Assembly: GCF_001188955.3 (NCBI RefSeq)
Contig: NZ_JPRF03000022.1
Span: forward strand, 1-64,000
Reading direction: 5' to 3'
Length of the DNA stretch: 64,000 bases
From: Kitasatospora aureofaciens
GTDB taxonomy: Bacteria > Actinomycetota > Actinomycetes > Streptomycetales > Streptomycetaceae
Shown: in pieces, positions 1 to 10,019 of the stretch
Numbering within the stretch: position 1 is the stretch's first letter
How the letters are laid out: every line of letters begins with the position of its first letter
Position numbers and translations under genes: made by a program
Notes under the pieces: generated by a model
Database searches by the model: none
Seen by the model: only the letters and a program-made list of their open reading frames with translations
What the model was told of the DNA's origin: nothing

Positions 1-1747
<1,747 letters not shown>

Positions 1748-1770
1748 CCGTAGTCGGACGGCTGGTCGAG

Positions 1771-1810
1771 CACGGAACCCCGGATCGCGCGAGCGGTCCG
1801 GGGTTCCGTG
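1771..1810 (+). terminator. Rho-gene intrinsic terminator-like hairpin
   Basis: Perfect 14-bp inverted repeat: CACGGAACCCCGGA at 1771-1784 pairs with 1797-1810 across a 12-nt loop, 24 nt after the rho stop codon. There is no long U-tract, which is usual for Streptomyces terminators. Confidence 0.8.
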
Positions 1811-1886
1811 CGTTCCGGGCGCTTTGTTCCAGAGTTGGGACGACTTGGGGCTATTCGATCTTCTTGTCCGATTTACTCTGGACCGT

Positions 1887-3032
1887 ATGGCCGAGCACAA
1901 GAGGGTCCCCAGTCGCCGCCGCAAGGTCCTGCGGGTGGCCGCCTGCGCGTTCGTCGCGCTCGTCGTCCTCGGCGGCGGAGCGGCCGGGTGGGCGTACCTG
2001 AAGCTCAACGGCAACATCAAGAGCGTCGACATCGACTCCCGCCTCGGCGACGCCCGGCCCCCGGCCGCCACCGACGGCTCCTTCAACATCCTGGTGCTGG
2101 GCTCCGACTCGCGGGTCGGCGAGAACGGCGACCTGGCCGGCGGGGCCACCGGCGACTCCGCCCGCTCCGACACCGCGATGGTGGTGCACATCAGCCAGGA
2201 CCACTCCCGGGCCTCGATCGTCTCGATCCCGCGCGACACCCTGGTCGACCGCCCGCAGTGCACGGACAGCGCCGGCAAGGCCGTTCCGGCCGTCAAGCGC
2301 GCCATGTACAACAGCGCCTTCGAGAGCGGTGGCGCGGCCTGCGCGGTCAAGGCCACCGAGCAGCTCACCGGGCTGCGGATGGACCACTACCTCCAGGTGG
2401 ACTTCGCCGGCTTCGCCCGGGTCGTGGACGCGATAGGCGGGGCCACCGTGACCACCGCGGTGGCCATCCACGACAAGGACAGCGGGCTCGACCTGCCCGC
2501 CGGTGAGCACCACCTCGACGGCCAGCAGGCGCTGGCCTTCGTGCGCACCCGGCACGGCGTCGGCGACGGCAGCGACCTCGGCCGGATCGAGCTGCAGAAG
2601 CAGATGGTCAAGTCGCTGCTCCAGCAGGCCGGCGGGACGGGACTGTTCTCCGACCCGGTCAAGCTGTGGTCGATCGGCGACACCATGACGAAGAGCGTCA
2701 CCACCGACTCCGCGCTCGGCTCGGTGAACTCCCTGGTGGGGCTGGTGCGGGAACTCAAGGGGATCGGGCCGGACCAGTTGACCATGGTCACCCTGCCGGT
2801 GACGACGGCCCCCACCGACGCCAACCGGGTGGTCGAGCAGCAGCCGCAGGCCGGAAACGTCTGGGCGGCGCTCAGGGCCGACCAGCCGGTCCCGCAGGTG
2901 GTCCTGTCCGCCCAGCCGGAGAACCCCGCCCAGACGGCCCCCGCGGAGTCCGGCGCCGCCACCGCCCCCGCGGCGCACCCTGTCCCGAAGCCCGCTCCGA
3001 AGTCCACCGCCAAGGCCTCGGCCGGCCGCTGA
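1887..3032 (+). CDS. LCP (LytR-CpsA-Psr) family cell-wall ligase
   Basis: Membrane-anchored enzyme family that transfers undecaprenyl-linked glycopolymers to peptidoglycan outside the cell. The 381-residue product starts with a basic cytoplasmic patch (HKRVPSRRRK), then one membrane segment (about residues 14-36, VAACAFVALVVLGGGAAGWA). The LCP domain follows: NILVLGSDSRVG, RSDTAMVVHI, and the Arg-rich pyrophosphate-binding segment SIVSIPRDTLVD. The tail is Pro/Ala-rich. I use the ATG at 1887. A TTG at 1824 opens the same frame but lies between the rho terminator and a likely promoter region and would add 21 unlikely residues. A gene of this family follows rho in S. coelicolor too, by memory. 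The exact glycopolymer cannot be told. Confidence 0.85.
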   Translation: MAEHKRVPSRRRKVLRVAACAFVALVVLGGGAAGWAYLKLNGNIKSVDIDSRLGDARPPAATDGSFNILVLGSDSRVGENGDLAGGATGDSARSDTAMVVHISQDHSRASIVSIPRDTLVDRPQCTDSAGKAVPAVKRAMYNSAFESGGAACAVKATEQLTGLRMDHYLQVDFAGFARVVDAIGGATVTTAVAIHDKDSGLDLPAGEHHLDGQQALAFVRTRHGVGDGSDLGRIELQKQMVKSLLQQAGGTGLFSDPVKLWSIGDTMTKSVTTDSALGSVNSLVGLVRELKGIGPDQLTMVTLPVTTAPTDANRVVEQQPQAGNVWAALRADQPVPQVVLSAQPENPAQTAPAESGAATAPAAHPVPKPAPKSTAKASAGR

Positions 3033-3183
3033 ACCACCCGCCGGGCGGCGCCCGGAATATCCCGGAACGGGACCCGGTTTGGGAAGATGCGGCCGGTCCT
3101 GGCAGACTGGTCCGTCGGTCCCGGTTCACGTGCGGCACTCCCAGCCGCCGACCCGGTGCCCTCCCGAAAACTAGGAGAACCCC

Positions 3184-3405
3184 TTGAAGTCCAACGTTCA
3201 CCCGGAGTACGTGGTCACCCGCGTGACCTGCACCTGCGGCGCCGAGTTCACCACCCGCTCGACCGAGACCAGCGGCGAGATCCGCGCCGAGGTCTGCTCG
3301 CAGTGCCACCCGTTCTACACCGGCAAGCAGAAGATCCTCGACACCGGTGGCCGCGTGGCCCGCTTCGAGGCCCGCTTCGGCAAGCAGCACAGCGCGAAGG
3401 CCTAG
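3184..3405 (+). CDS. rpmE: 50S ribosomal protein L31, zinc-binding form
   Basis: Large-subunit ribosomal protein of 73 residues. It has the four cysteines of the C+ (zinc-binding) type at C16, C18, C38 and C41 (VTCTCGAEF and CSQCHPF). Streptomyces usually also carries a cysteine-free paralogue induced under zinc starvation, so this should be the zinc-replete form. Translation starts at TTG 3184, set by an AGGAG at 3173-3177, seven bases upstream. A very stable hairpin follows the stop codon. Confidence 0.97.
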   Translation: MKSNVHPEYVVTRVTCTCGAEFTTRSTETSGEIRAEVCSQCHPFYTGKQKILDTGGRVARFEARFGKQHSAKA

Positions 3406-3414
3406 CGCTCCCTC

Positions 3415-3470
3415 GGCGCCGGTTCCCGGTGCCCCCGGACTCGTTGTCGGGGGCGCCGGGGACCGGCGCC
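3415..3470 (+). terminator. Terminator after rpmE
   Basis: Long inverted repeat starting GGCGCCGGTTCCCGGTGCCC at 3415, paired with 3447-3470 with only two imperfect (G-U type) positions over about 24 bp. It begins 10 nt after the rpmE stop and separates it from prfA. Confidence 0.8.
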
Positions 3471-3552
3471 GTTCGCGTCCCAGCGCGCGGTCCACGGCTC
3501 CACCGTTCCGAACCCCCCACACGTTCCGATTCCCCGGGAAGAAGGCCACCCC

Positions 3553-4629
3553 ATGTTCGAGGCAGTCGAAGAGCTCCTCGTCGAGCACGCCGACCTCGAG
3601 AAGAGGCTGGCCGACCCGTCCGTCCACGCCGACCAGAACAACGCCCGCAAGCTGGCCAAGCGGTACGCCGAACTGACCCCCATCACCCGGGTCTACCGGC
3701 AGTGGCGACAGGCCGGCGAGGACATCGAGGCCGCGCGCGAACTCGCCGCCGAGGACCCGGAGTTCATCTCCGAGGTGAAGGACTCCGAGGCCCGCCGCGA
3801 GGAGCTGACCGAGGAACTGCGGCTGCTGCTGGTCCCGCGCGACCCGAGCGACGACAAGGACGTCATCCTGGAGATCAAGGCGGGCGAGGGCGGCGAGGAG
3901 TCCGCGCTGTTCGCCGGCGACCTGCTCCGGATGTACCTGCGCTACGCGGAGCGGGTCGGCTGGAAGACCGAGATCATCGACTCCAACGAGTCCGACCTCG
4001 GCGGCTACAAGGACGTCTCGGTGGCCGTGAAGACCAAGGGCAACGCCGAGCCCGGCCAGGGCGTCTGGGCCCGGCTGAAGTACGAGGGCGGCGTGCACCG
4101 CGTGCAGCGCGTCCCCGCCACCGAGTCCCAGGGCCGCATCCACACCTCCGCGGCCGGCGTGCTGGTCACCCCGGAGGCGGAGGAGGTCGAGGTCGAGATC
4201 CTCGCCAACGACCTGCGGATCGACGTCTACCGCTCCTCCGGCCCCGGCGGCCAGTCGGTCAACACCACCGACTCCGCGGTCCGGATCACCCACCTGCCGA
4301 CCGGTATCGTGGCGTCCTGCCAGAACGAGAAGAGCCAGCTGCAGAACAAGGAGCAGGCGATGCGCATCCTGCGTTCGCGCCTGCTGGCCGCCGCGCAGGA
4401 GGAGGCCGAGCGCGAGGCCTCCGACGCGCGCCGCAGCCAGGTCCGCACGGTGGACCGCTCGGAGCGCATCCGGACGTACAACTACCCGGAGAACCGCATC
4501 TCGGACCACCGCACGGGGTTCAAGGCGTACAACCTGGACCAGGTCCTGGACGGCGAGCTGAACGCGGTGATCCAGTCCTGCGTCGACAAGGACGCGGCGG
4601 CCAAGCTCGCCGCGGCCCAAGAGAACTGA
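3553..4629 (+). CDS. prfA: Peptide chain release factor 1
   Basis: Reads UAA and UAG in the ribosomal A site and triggers hydrolysis of the peptidyl-tRNA. The length, 358 residues, is normal. The stop-codon recognition tripeptide PAT is seen in [14 protein letters not shown], and the catalytic GGQ is in [18 protein letters not shown] purine-rich GAAGAAGG lies about 7-14 nt before the ATG. The following gene, prmC, encodes the methyltransferase that modifies the glutamine of this GGQ, so the pair is a functional unit; the gap between them is 63 bp. Confidence 0.97.
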   Translation: MFEAVEELLVEHADLEKRLADPSVHADQNNARKLAKRYAELTPITRVYRQWRQAGEDIEAARELAAEDPEFISEVKDSEARREELTEELRLLLVPRDPSDDKDVILEIKAGEGGEESALFAGDLLRMYLRYAERVGWKTEIIDSNESDLGGYKDVSVAVKTKGNAEPGQGVWARLKYEGGVHRVQRVPATESQGRIHTSAAGVLVTPEAEEVEVEILANDLRIDVYRSSGPGGQSVNTTDSAVRITHLPTGIVASCQNEKSQLQNKEQAMRILRSRLLAAAQEEAEREASDARRSQVRTVDRSERIRTYNYPENRISDHRTGFKAYNLDQVLDGELNAVIQSCVDKDAAAKLAAAQEN

Positions 4630-4692
4630 GACCGGCGCGCCCCAGCCCGACGCAAGCCTGAAGCCGGAGCGCAGAAACAAGAGGTCGTACGG

Positions 4693-5559
4693 ATGAACCT
4701 GCTGCTCGCCGAGGTGGCCCAGGCCACCCAGCGGTTGGCCGCGGCCGGCGTGCCGTCGCCGCGCTTCGACGCGGAGGAACTCGCCGCCTACGTCCACCAC
4801 GTCAAGCGCAGCCAGCTGCACACGGTGAAGGACGCCGACTTCGACGCCCGCTACTGGGAGGCGGTCTCGCGCCGCGAGGCGCGCGAGCCGCTGCAGCACA
4901 TCACCGGGCGGGCGTTCTTCCGCTACCTCGAACTGGAGGTCGGCCCCGGGGTGTTCGTGCCCCGGCCGGAGACCGAGTCGGTGGTCGAGTGGGCGATAGA
5001 CGCGGTGCGCGACATGGACGTCGCCGAGCCGCTGGTGGTCGACCTGTGCTCCGGCTCCGGCGCCATCGCGCTCGCCCTGGCCCAGGAACTGCCGCGCTCC
5101 ACCGTGCACGCCTTCGAACTCGACGAGGGGGCGCTGGAGTACACCCGGCGCAACATCGAGGCCAGCCCGGACCGGGCCAGGGTCACCCTGCACGCCGGGG
5201 ACGCCACCAAGGCCTTCGAGGACGACCGCTCCTGGGACGGCCGCTTCGACCTGGTCATCTCCAACCCGCCGTACATCCCGCTCACCGAGTGGGAGTACGT
5301 CGCGCCCGAGGCCCGCGACCACGACCCGCAGATGTCCCTGTTCTCCGGCGAGGACGGCCTGGACACCATCCGCGGCATCGAGCGGGTCGCCGCCCGGCTG
5401 CTGCGCCCGGGCGGCGCGGTGGTGATCGAGCACGCCGACCAGCAGGGCGGCCAGGTGCCGTGGATCTTCAACGAGGAACGCGGCTGGACGGACACCGCCG
5501 ACCACCGCGACCTGAACAACCGGCCGCGCTTCACAACCGCCCGAAGGGTCGGGTTGTGA
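4693..5559 (+). CDS. prmC: Release factor glutamine N5-methyltransferase
   Basis: SAM-dependent methylation of the GGQ glutamine of release factors. The 288-residue product has an N-terminal helical domain that binds the release factor. A Rossmann methyltransferase domain follows, with the SAM loop VDLCSGSGAIALALA and the diagnostic NPPY motif in VISNPPYIPLTEWEYV. It lies directly downstream of its substrate gene prfA. The last codons (from 5532) and the stop codon lie inside the first unit of a 42-bp tandem repeat, so the C-terminal TTARRVGL is repeat-encoded and may not be ancestral. Confidence 0.96.
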   Translation: MNLLLAEVAQATQRLAAAGVPSPRFDAEELAAYVHHVKRSQLHTVKDADFDARYWEAVSRREAREPLQHITGRAFFRYLELEVGPGVFVPRPETESVVEWAIDAVRDMDVAEPLVVDLCSGSGAIALALAQELPRSTVHAFELDEGALEYTRRNIEASPDRARVTLHAGDATKAFEDDRSWDGRFDLVISNPPYIPLTEWEYVAPEARDHDPQMSLFSGEDGLDTIRGIERVAARLLRPGGAVVIEHADQQGGQVPWIFNEERGWTDTADHRDLNNRPRFTTARRVGL

Positions 5560-5727
5560 ACGGTCGAGCACAGCACAACCGCCCGAAGGGTCGGGTTGTG
5601 AACGGTCGAGCACAGCACGACCGCCCGAAGGGTCGGGTTGTGAACGGTCGAGCACAGCACGACCGCCCGAAGGGTCGGGTCGCGAACGGTCGAGCACAGC
5701 ACGGCTGCGCGCACGGCCGTGCCGTGA
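5532..5727 (+). repeat. 42-bp tandem repeat (4 units plus a degenerate fifth) at the end of prmC
   Basis: Contiguous units lie at 5532-5573, 5574-5615, 5616-5657 and 5658-5699. A degenerate copy, CACGGCTGCGCGCACGGCCG..., runs to about 5727. Each unit starts with an imperfect hairpin (CACAACC ... GGTTGTG around a CCCGAAGGG core) followed by AACGGTCGAGCACAG. Units 3 and 4 carry substitutions in the arms, and unit 4 pairs CGACC with GGTCG, so pairing is partly kept. The prmC stop codon lies in unit 1, and the block fills most of the 214-bp gap before tsaC. Confidence 0.95.
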
Positions 5728-5773
5728 GCACCGCCGTGAACGTCATGAGCCATTCCGGAAGGGGACCGCACCG

Positions 5774-6421
5774 ATGAGCCGCCGATACGACTGTGCCGAC
5801 GCCGGGGACCGCGCCACCGGCCTGCGCGAGGCCGCCTCGGCCATCCGCCGCGGCGAACTCGTCGTGCTGCCCACCGACACCCTCTACGGCGTCGGCGCGG
5901 ACGCCTTCTCCCCGGAGGCCGTCGGCGAGCTGCTGGCCGCCAAGGGCCGCGGCCGCAACATGCCCTCGCCCGTCCTGGTCGGCTCGCCGACCACCCTGCA
6001 CGGCCTGGTCACCGACTTCTCCGAGCAGGCCTGGGAGCTGGTCGACGCCTTCTGGCCCGGCGGCCTCACCCTGGTCGCACGGCACCAGCCCTCGCTGCGC
6101 TGGGACCTCGGCGAGACCCGCGGCACCGTCGCGGTCCGGATGCCGCTGCACCCGGTCGCCATCGAGCTGCTGAACACCACCGGCCCGCTCGCCGTCTCCA
6201 GCGCCAACAAGACCGGCGGGCCGTCCCCGGCGACCTGCGACGAGGCACAGGCCCAGCTCGGCGACGCCGTCTCGGTCTACCTGGACGGCGGGAAGGCAGA
6301 CCACGCCACCGCCTCGTCGATCGTCGACGTCACCGGCAAGGTGCCGGTCCTGCTGCGGGCGGGCGCGATCAGCATCGAGCAGCTGAGGGAGGTCGTCCCC
6401 GACCTGGAGGCCGGAAGTTGA
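5774..6421 (+). CDS. tsaC: L-threonylcarbamoyladenylate synthase (TsaC/Sua5/YrdC family)
   Basis: Makes threonylcarbamoyl-AMP from threonine, bicarbonate and ATP for the t6A37 modification of ANN-decoding tRNAs. At 215 residues it is the short YrdC/TsaC-like form without the extra Sua5 C-terminal domain. Family motifs are VLPTDTLYGVGADAF, KGRGRNMPSPVLV, and the SSAN signature in PLAVSSANKTGG. The start is ATG 5774 with a GGAAGGGGA upstream. The stop TGA (6419-6421) overlaps the TTG start of the next gene, which indicates translational coupling with the phosphatase. Confidence 0.94.
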   Translation: MSRRYDCADAGDRATGLREAASAIRRGELVVLPTDTLYGVGADAFSPEAVGELLAAKGRGRNMPSPVLVGSPTTLHGLVTDFSEQAWELVDAFWPGGLTLVARHQPSLRWDLGETRGTVAVRMPLHPVAIELLNTTGPLAVSSANKTGGPSPATCDEAQAQLGDAVSVYLDGGKADHATASSIVDVTGKVPVLLRAGAISIEQLREVVPDLEAGS

Positions 6422-7278
6422 CGCCCACCGCCTCGCTCCACGACGGGCTCGGCATAGCGCCGTACCTGAGCGTGGGCCCCAGGCCGCTGGACCACTTCCG
6501 GATCCTGTTCGTCTGCACCGGGAACATCTGCCGCTCGCCGATCGCCGAGCGGCTCACCCGGCGTGAGCTGGACACCCGGCTCAGCCCCCGGGTGGCCGGG
6601 CGGATCCTGGTCGAGAGCGCCGGCACCTGGGGCCACGTGGGCGCGCCGATGGAGGACCACGCCGCGACCGTGCTCAACGAGTACGGCGCCGACAGCGGCG
6701 GCTTCACCGGCCGGGAGCTGCTGGACGAGCACGTGGTCGAGGCCGACCTGGTGCTCACCGCGACCCTGGACCACCGCGCCCAGGTGATCTCGATGGGCCA
6801 CGAGGCGGGGCTGCGCACCTTCACGATGAAGGAGTTCACCCGGCTGGTGCGGACGATCGACCCGGGCACCCTGCCCGACCCGCGCCGCGGCGCCGACGTC
6901 ACCGAGCGCGCCCGCGCCCTGGTCCGGGCGGCCGCCGCGCTGCGCGGCTGGCTGCTGGCCGCGACCCCGGAGTCCGACGAGGTGGACGACCCGTACGGGG
7001 CCCGATCGGCATGTTCCGCAACTGTGGCGAGGAGATATTCCACGCGGTCGACCCGGTGGTCACCGCGCTCACCGGAGTCCGAGCACCGCACTGACCGGCG
7101 TCCGACCGGAGTCCGAGCACCGCACCGACCGGCGTCCGACCGGAGTCCGAGCACCGCACTGACGGGCGTACGGGCACCGGCCCCGGGGGCCGAACGGCCC
7201 TGCGCTGCCGAGCCGGGCGGCCGAGACGGTCCTACGCTGGGTGGACCGTCCCTGCAGCGCCCGGGAGCCCCGCCATGA
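6418..7278 (+). CDS. Low-molecular-weight protein-tyrosine-phosphatase family protein, apparent frameshift near its end
   Basis: Cytoplasmic phosphatase fold with the signature loop FVCTGNICRSP; nucleophile Cys33, Arg39. The acid-catalyst Asp-Pro motif is in DEVDDPYG. The open frame runs to 7278, but after codon 6997 (ggg) composition becomes Arg/Ser-rich. Shifting by one base restores a family-like C-terminus (PIGMFRNCGEEIFHAVDPVV, then TALTGVRAPH) ending at TGA 7092-7094. I therefore infer a single-base deletion in the G/C run at 6997-7003, real or a sequencing error; the ancestral gene would be 6418-7094. The TTG start overlaps the tsaC stop. The ancestral stop falls in the first unit of a 34-bp tandem repeat. 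Confidence 0.8.
   Translation: MTPTASLHDGLGIAPYLSVGPRPLDHFRILFVCTGNICRSPIAERLTRRELDTRLSPRVAGRILVESAGTWGHVGAPMEDHAATVLNEYGADSGGFTGRELLDEHVVEADLVLTATLDHRAQVISMGHEAGLRTFTMKEFTRLVRTIDPGTLPDPRRGADVTERARALVRAAAALRGWLLAATPESDEVDDPYGARSACSATVARRYSTRSTRWSPRSPESEHRTDRRPTGVRAPHRPASDRSPSTALTGVRAPAPGAERPCAAEPGGRDGPTLGGPSLQRPGAPP
7071..7172 (+). repeat. 34-bp tandem repeat, three units, at the end of the phosphatase gene
   Basis: Units lie at 7071-7104, 7105-7138 and 7139-7172. Each begins ACCGGAGTCCGAGCACCGCA and ends in ACCGGCGTCCG or a close variant; units 2 and 3 differ from unit 1 by one to three bases. The stop codon of the restored phosphatase frame lies in unit 1. The unit is unrelated in length to the prmC repeat but shares a CGAGCAC core with it. 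Confidence 0.92.
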
Positions 7279-8564
7279 CCGTCACCGATGCCGCGACCGG
7301 CTCGACCGCCCCGACCACGACGACGGGACGCCCGTGGGCGTCCGAGGCGCTGCACCGGGCGGACCCGCAGATCGCCGACCTGCTGGCCGCCGAGGCCGAG
7401 CGGCGCGCCGAGACGATCCAGCTGCTGGCGGGTGAGAACCTGACCAGCCCGGCCGTCCTGGCGGCGCTGACCGGGCCGCTGATCGACAAGTACGCCGAGG
7501 GGTACCCCGGCCGCCGGCACCACACCGGCTGCGCGCTGGCCGACGCCGCGGAGCTGCTGGCGATCGACCGGGCGCGCCAACTGTTCTCCGCGCCGCACGC
7601 CAACGTCCAGCCCAGGTCGGCGACTTCGGCGATGCTGGCGGCCTACGCGGCGCTACTGCGGCCCGGTGACGGGGTGCTGGCGATGTCGCTGGAGCACGGC
7701 GGCCACCTCAGCTGCGGCTCGCGGGCGAACTTCTCCGGCCGCTGGTTCGACTTCACCGGCTACGGCGTGCGCGAGGCCGACGGCCTGATCGACCTCGACC
7801 AGGTGCGCGAGCTGGCCCGGCTGCACCGCCCCAAGGCCATCGTCGCGGGGTCGATCTCCCACCCCCGGCACCCGGACTGGGAGGCCTTCCGGGAGATCGC
7901 CGACGAGGTGGACGCCTACCTGATCGCCTCCGTCGCGCAGACCACCGGTCTGGTGGCGGCTGGGGTGGCGCCCTCACCGGTGCCGTACGCGGACGTCACC
8001 GTGGCGGCCACCCACAAACTTCTGCGCGGCCCGCGCGGGGGCCTGCTGCTGTCCACCGCGGAGCTGGCCGAGCGGATCGACCGCGCGGTGTTCCCGTTCA
8101 CCCAGGGCGGCGCGGCGATGAACGAGGTGGCCGGGAAGGCGGTGGCCCTCGCGGAGGCCGGGACGCCCGCGTACCGGGCGTACGCGGAGCGGACGGTGTC
8201 CGGGGCGCGGACGCTCGCCAGGGGGCTCGCAGAGGCCGATATGCGCCCTCTGACGGGCGGCACCGACACCCACCTGGTGACCGTCGACGTGAGCCCGCTC
8301 GGCGTGACCGGCGCGGAGGCCGAACGGCGCTGCGCCGCGGCCGGGCTGCTGCTCGGCAAGTGCGCACTGCCGTACGACCCGGCACCGGTCGCCGAGGCGT
8401 CCGGAATCCGGCTGGGCACCGGCACCGTGACCACCCAGGGGATGGGCGTGCCGGAGCTGACCGAGATCGCCGCGCTGATCGCCCGGCTGCTGTCCGGGGA
8501 GGCGCCGGGGCCGGTCGGGGAGCGGGTCCGGGAGCTGGCGGCGGCGTTCGCCCGGCGCGGCTGA
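7275..8564 (+). CDS. Serine hydroxymethyltransferase-like PLP protein with altered active site
   Basis: Fold-type I PLP protein of 429 residues that aligns end to end with GlyA (KYAEGYPGRR, NVQPRSATSA, EHGGHLSCGSR, GPRGG). The PLP lysine is present as K248 in THKLLRGPRGG. Several residues essential in SHMT are replaced, using E. coli numbering from memory. Asp200, which contacts the PLP ring nitrogen, is S219. His203 is Q222 (SVAQTTGL in place of DMAHVAGL). Tyr65 is H83. The carboxylate-binding Arg is kept (SGIRLGTG). It is therefore probably not a housekeeping GlyA; it may catalyse a different reaction on an amino acid or aldehyde, or have a non-catalytic role. The ATG at 7275 overlaps the open upstream frame by 4 nt. 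Confidence 0.85.
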   Translation: MTVTDAATGSTAPTTTTGRPWASEALHRADPQIADLLAAEAERRAETIQLLAGENLTSPAVLAALTGPLIDKYAEGYPGRRHHTGCALADAAELLAIDRARQLFSAPHANVQPRSATSAMLAAYAALLRPGDGVLAMSLEHGGHLSCGSRANFSGRWFDFTGYGVREADGLIDLDQVRELARLHRPKAIVAGSISHPRHPDWEAFREIADEVDAYLIASVAQTTGLVAAGVAPSPVPYADVTVAATHKLLRGPRGGLLLSTAELAERIDRAVFPFTQGGAAMNEVAGKAVALAEAGTPAYRAYAERTVSGARTLARGLAEADMRPLTGGTDTHLVTVDVSPLGVTGAEAERRCAAAGLLLGKCALPYDPAPVAEASGIRLGTGTVTTQGMGVPELTEIAALIARLLSGEAPGPVGERVRELAAAFARRG

Positions 8565-8738
8565 GAGGGGAAACGGCCACGGGTATCGGGATCTCTTACC
8601 CGGGAGAGCGAACCGCGATGCACACCCCGGGCGTCCGACTCAATAAGGTGTGTGCCGTGGCGACGCACCTCGAACCCCGGGAAGGCAGGGGAGTACCTTC
8701 GGTACCTCCCCGTTCGACAGTGATGCAGGAGGCCAGTG

Positions 8739-10019
8739 GTGCGTGAGTATCTGCTGGTGCTGTTCTGCACCGCCGCCGTCACCTACCTGCTGACCGGCCC
8801 GGTGCGGAAGTTCGCCATCGCGGCGGGCGCGATGCCCCCGGTCCGCGCCCGCGACGTGCACCGCGAGCCCACTCCGCGGCTCGGCGGCATCGCGATGTTC
8901 GGCGGACTGTGCGCGGGCATCCTGGTCGCCTCGCAGCTGGACAACCTGAGCAAGGTGTTCAACGGCGGCAGTGACATCCGCGCGCTGCTGTCCGGCGCCG
9001 GGATCATGTTCCTGCTGGGCGTGCTGGACGACAAGTGGGGCGTGGACGCCCTGGTGAAGCTGGGCGGCCAGATGATCGCCGCCGGCGTGATGGTCTGGCA
9101 GGGCGTCACGGTGATCAGCCTCCCGGTGCCCGGCGTCGGCTCGGTCGCGGTGAGCCCGACCCAGGGCATGGTCATCTCGGTCACCCTGGTCGTCGTCATG
9201 GTCAACGCGGTGAACTTCATCGACGGTCTGGACGGCCTGGCGGGCGGCATGGTCTGCATCGCCGCGATGGCGTTCTTCCTGTACAGCTACCGGCTCTGGT
9301 ACGGCTACGCGATCACCGACGCGGCCCCCGCAGTGCTGTTCAGCGTGCTGCTGATCGGCATGTGCCTGGGCTTCCTGGCGCACAACATGCACCCCGCGCG
9401 GATCTTCATGGGCGACTCCGGCTCGATGATGCTGGGCCTGATGCTGGCCGTCGCCGCGATCTCGATCACCGGCCGGGTCGACCCGGACCTGATCAACAGC
9501 GAGACCGGTTCGCAGACCGCCACCGTGCACACCCTGGTGCCGATCTACATCCCGCTGCTGCTGCCGCTGACGGTCATCGCGCTGCCGCTGGCCGACCTGC
9601 TGCTCGCGGTGGTGCGCCGCACCTGGGCCGGCCAGTCCCCGTTCGCCGCCGACAAGCGTCACCTGCACCACCGGCTGCTCCAGGTCGGGCACTCGCACAG
9701 CCGCGCCGTACTGATCATGTACTTCTGGGCCGCGCTGATCGCCTTCGGCACGGTCGCCTTCTCGGTGACCAACACCGGCCGCACGGTGGTGCTGACCCTC
9801 GCCGGGCTCTGCCTGGTCGGCCTGGTGGTGTTGCTGACCCCGCGGTTCCGTCCGCGGGCCCCCCGGTCCGTGCAGTCCTTCGTCCCTCCCCGGTACCGGC
9901 GGCGGGCGTCCACCGCCCCGATGGCCGAACTGTCGGCGAAGGACAAGCAACTTCTGGGTGAAGTCAGCCGGGGTGCGTCCGTGCCCTCCGACCACCACAA
10001 GGCCACCGGCCGCCGTTGA
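8739..10019 (+). CDS. MraY/WecA-family undecaprenyl-phosphate sugar-1-phosphate transferase
   Basis: Polytopic membrane enzyme family that transfers a sugar-1-phosphate (often GlcNAc-1-P) from a UDP-sugar to undecaprenyl phosphate. It starts cell-wall glycopolymer synthesis, which suits the LCP ligase nearby. About 11 hydrophobic segments are seen. Active-site motifs are NFIDGLDGLAGG, ARIFMGDSGSMMLG and the His loop KRHLHHRLLQVGHSHS typical of the WecA branch. The C-terminal tail is basic and soluble. I prefer GTG 8739 over GTG 8736 because the AGGAGG at 8727-8732 is then six bases away and the protein begins MREYLL. The atp operon lies 300 bp downstream. Confidence 0.92.
   Translation: MREYLLVLFCTAAVTYLLTGPVRKFAIAAGAMPPVRARDVHREPTPRLGGIAMFGGLCAGILVASQLDNLSKVFNGGSDIRALLSGAGIMFLLGVLDDKWGVDALVKLGGQMIAAGVMVWQGVTVISLPVPGVGSVAVSPTQGMVISVTLVVVMVNAVNFIDGLDGLAGGMVCIAAMAFFLYSYRLWYGYAITDAAPAVLFSVLLIGMCLGFLAHNMHPARIFMGDSGSMMLGLMLAVAAISITGRVDPDLINSETGSQTATVHTLVPIYIPLLLPLTVIALPLADLLLAVVRRTWAGQSPFAADKRHLHHRLLQVGHSHSRAVLIMYFWAALIAFGTVAFSVTNTGRTVVLTLAGLCLVGLVVLLTPRFRPRAPRSVQSFVPPRYRRRASTAPMAELSAKDKQLLGEVSRGASVPSDHHKATGRR

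Noticed and set aside
1824..1886. Upstream TTG start for the LCP protein
   Set aside because: It begins 14 bases after the rho terminator stem and adds a peptide unlike the family. The ATG at 1887 gives a normal type-II membrane start.
2872..5697. 941-codon minus-strand open frame across the LCP gene, rpmE, prfA and prmC
   Set aside because: It is antisense to four well-recognised genes and arises because stop codons are rare in GC-rich shadow frames. Its N-terminal DRSQPDPSGG-type repeats simply translate the 42-bp DNA repeat.
5532..5727. Tandem repeats considered as a CRISPR array
   Set aside because: The units are contiguous without unique spacers, only four copies, and no cas genes are present.
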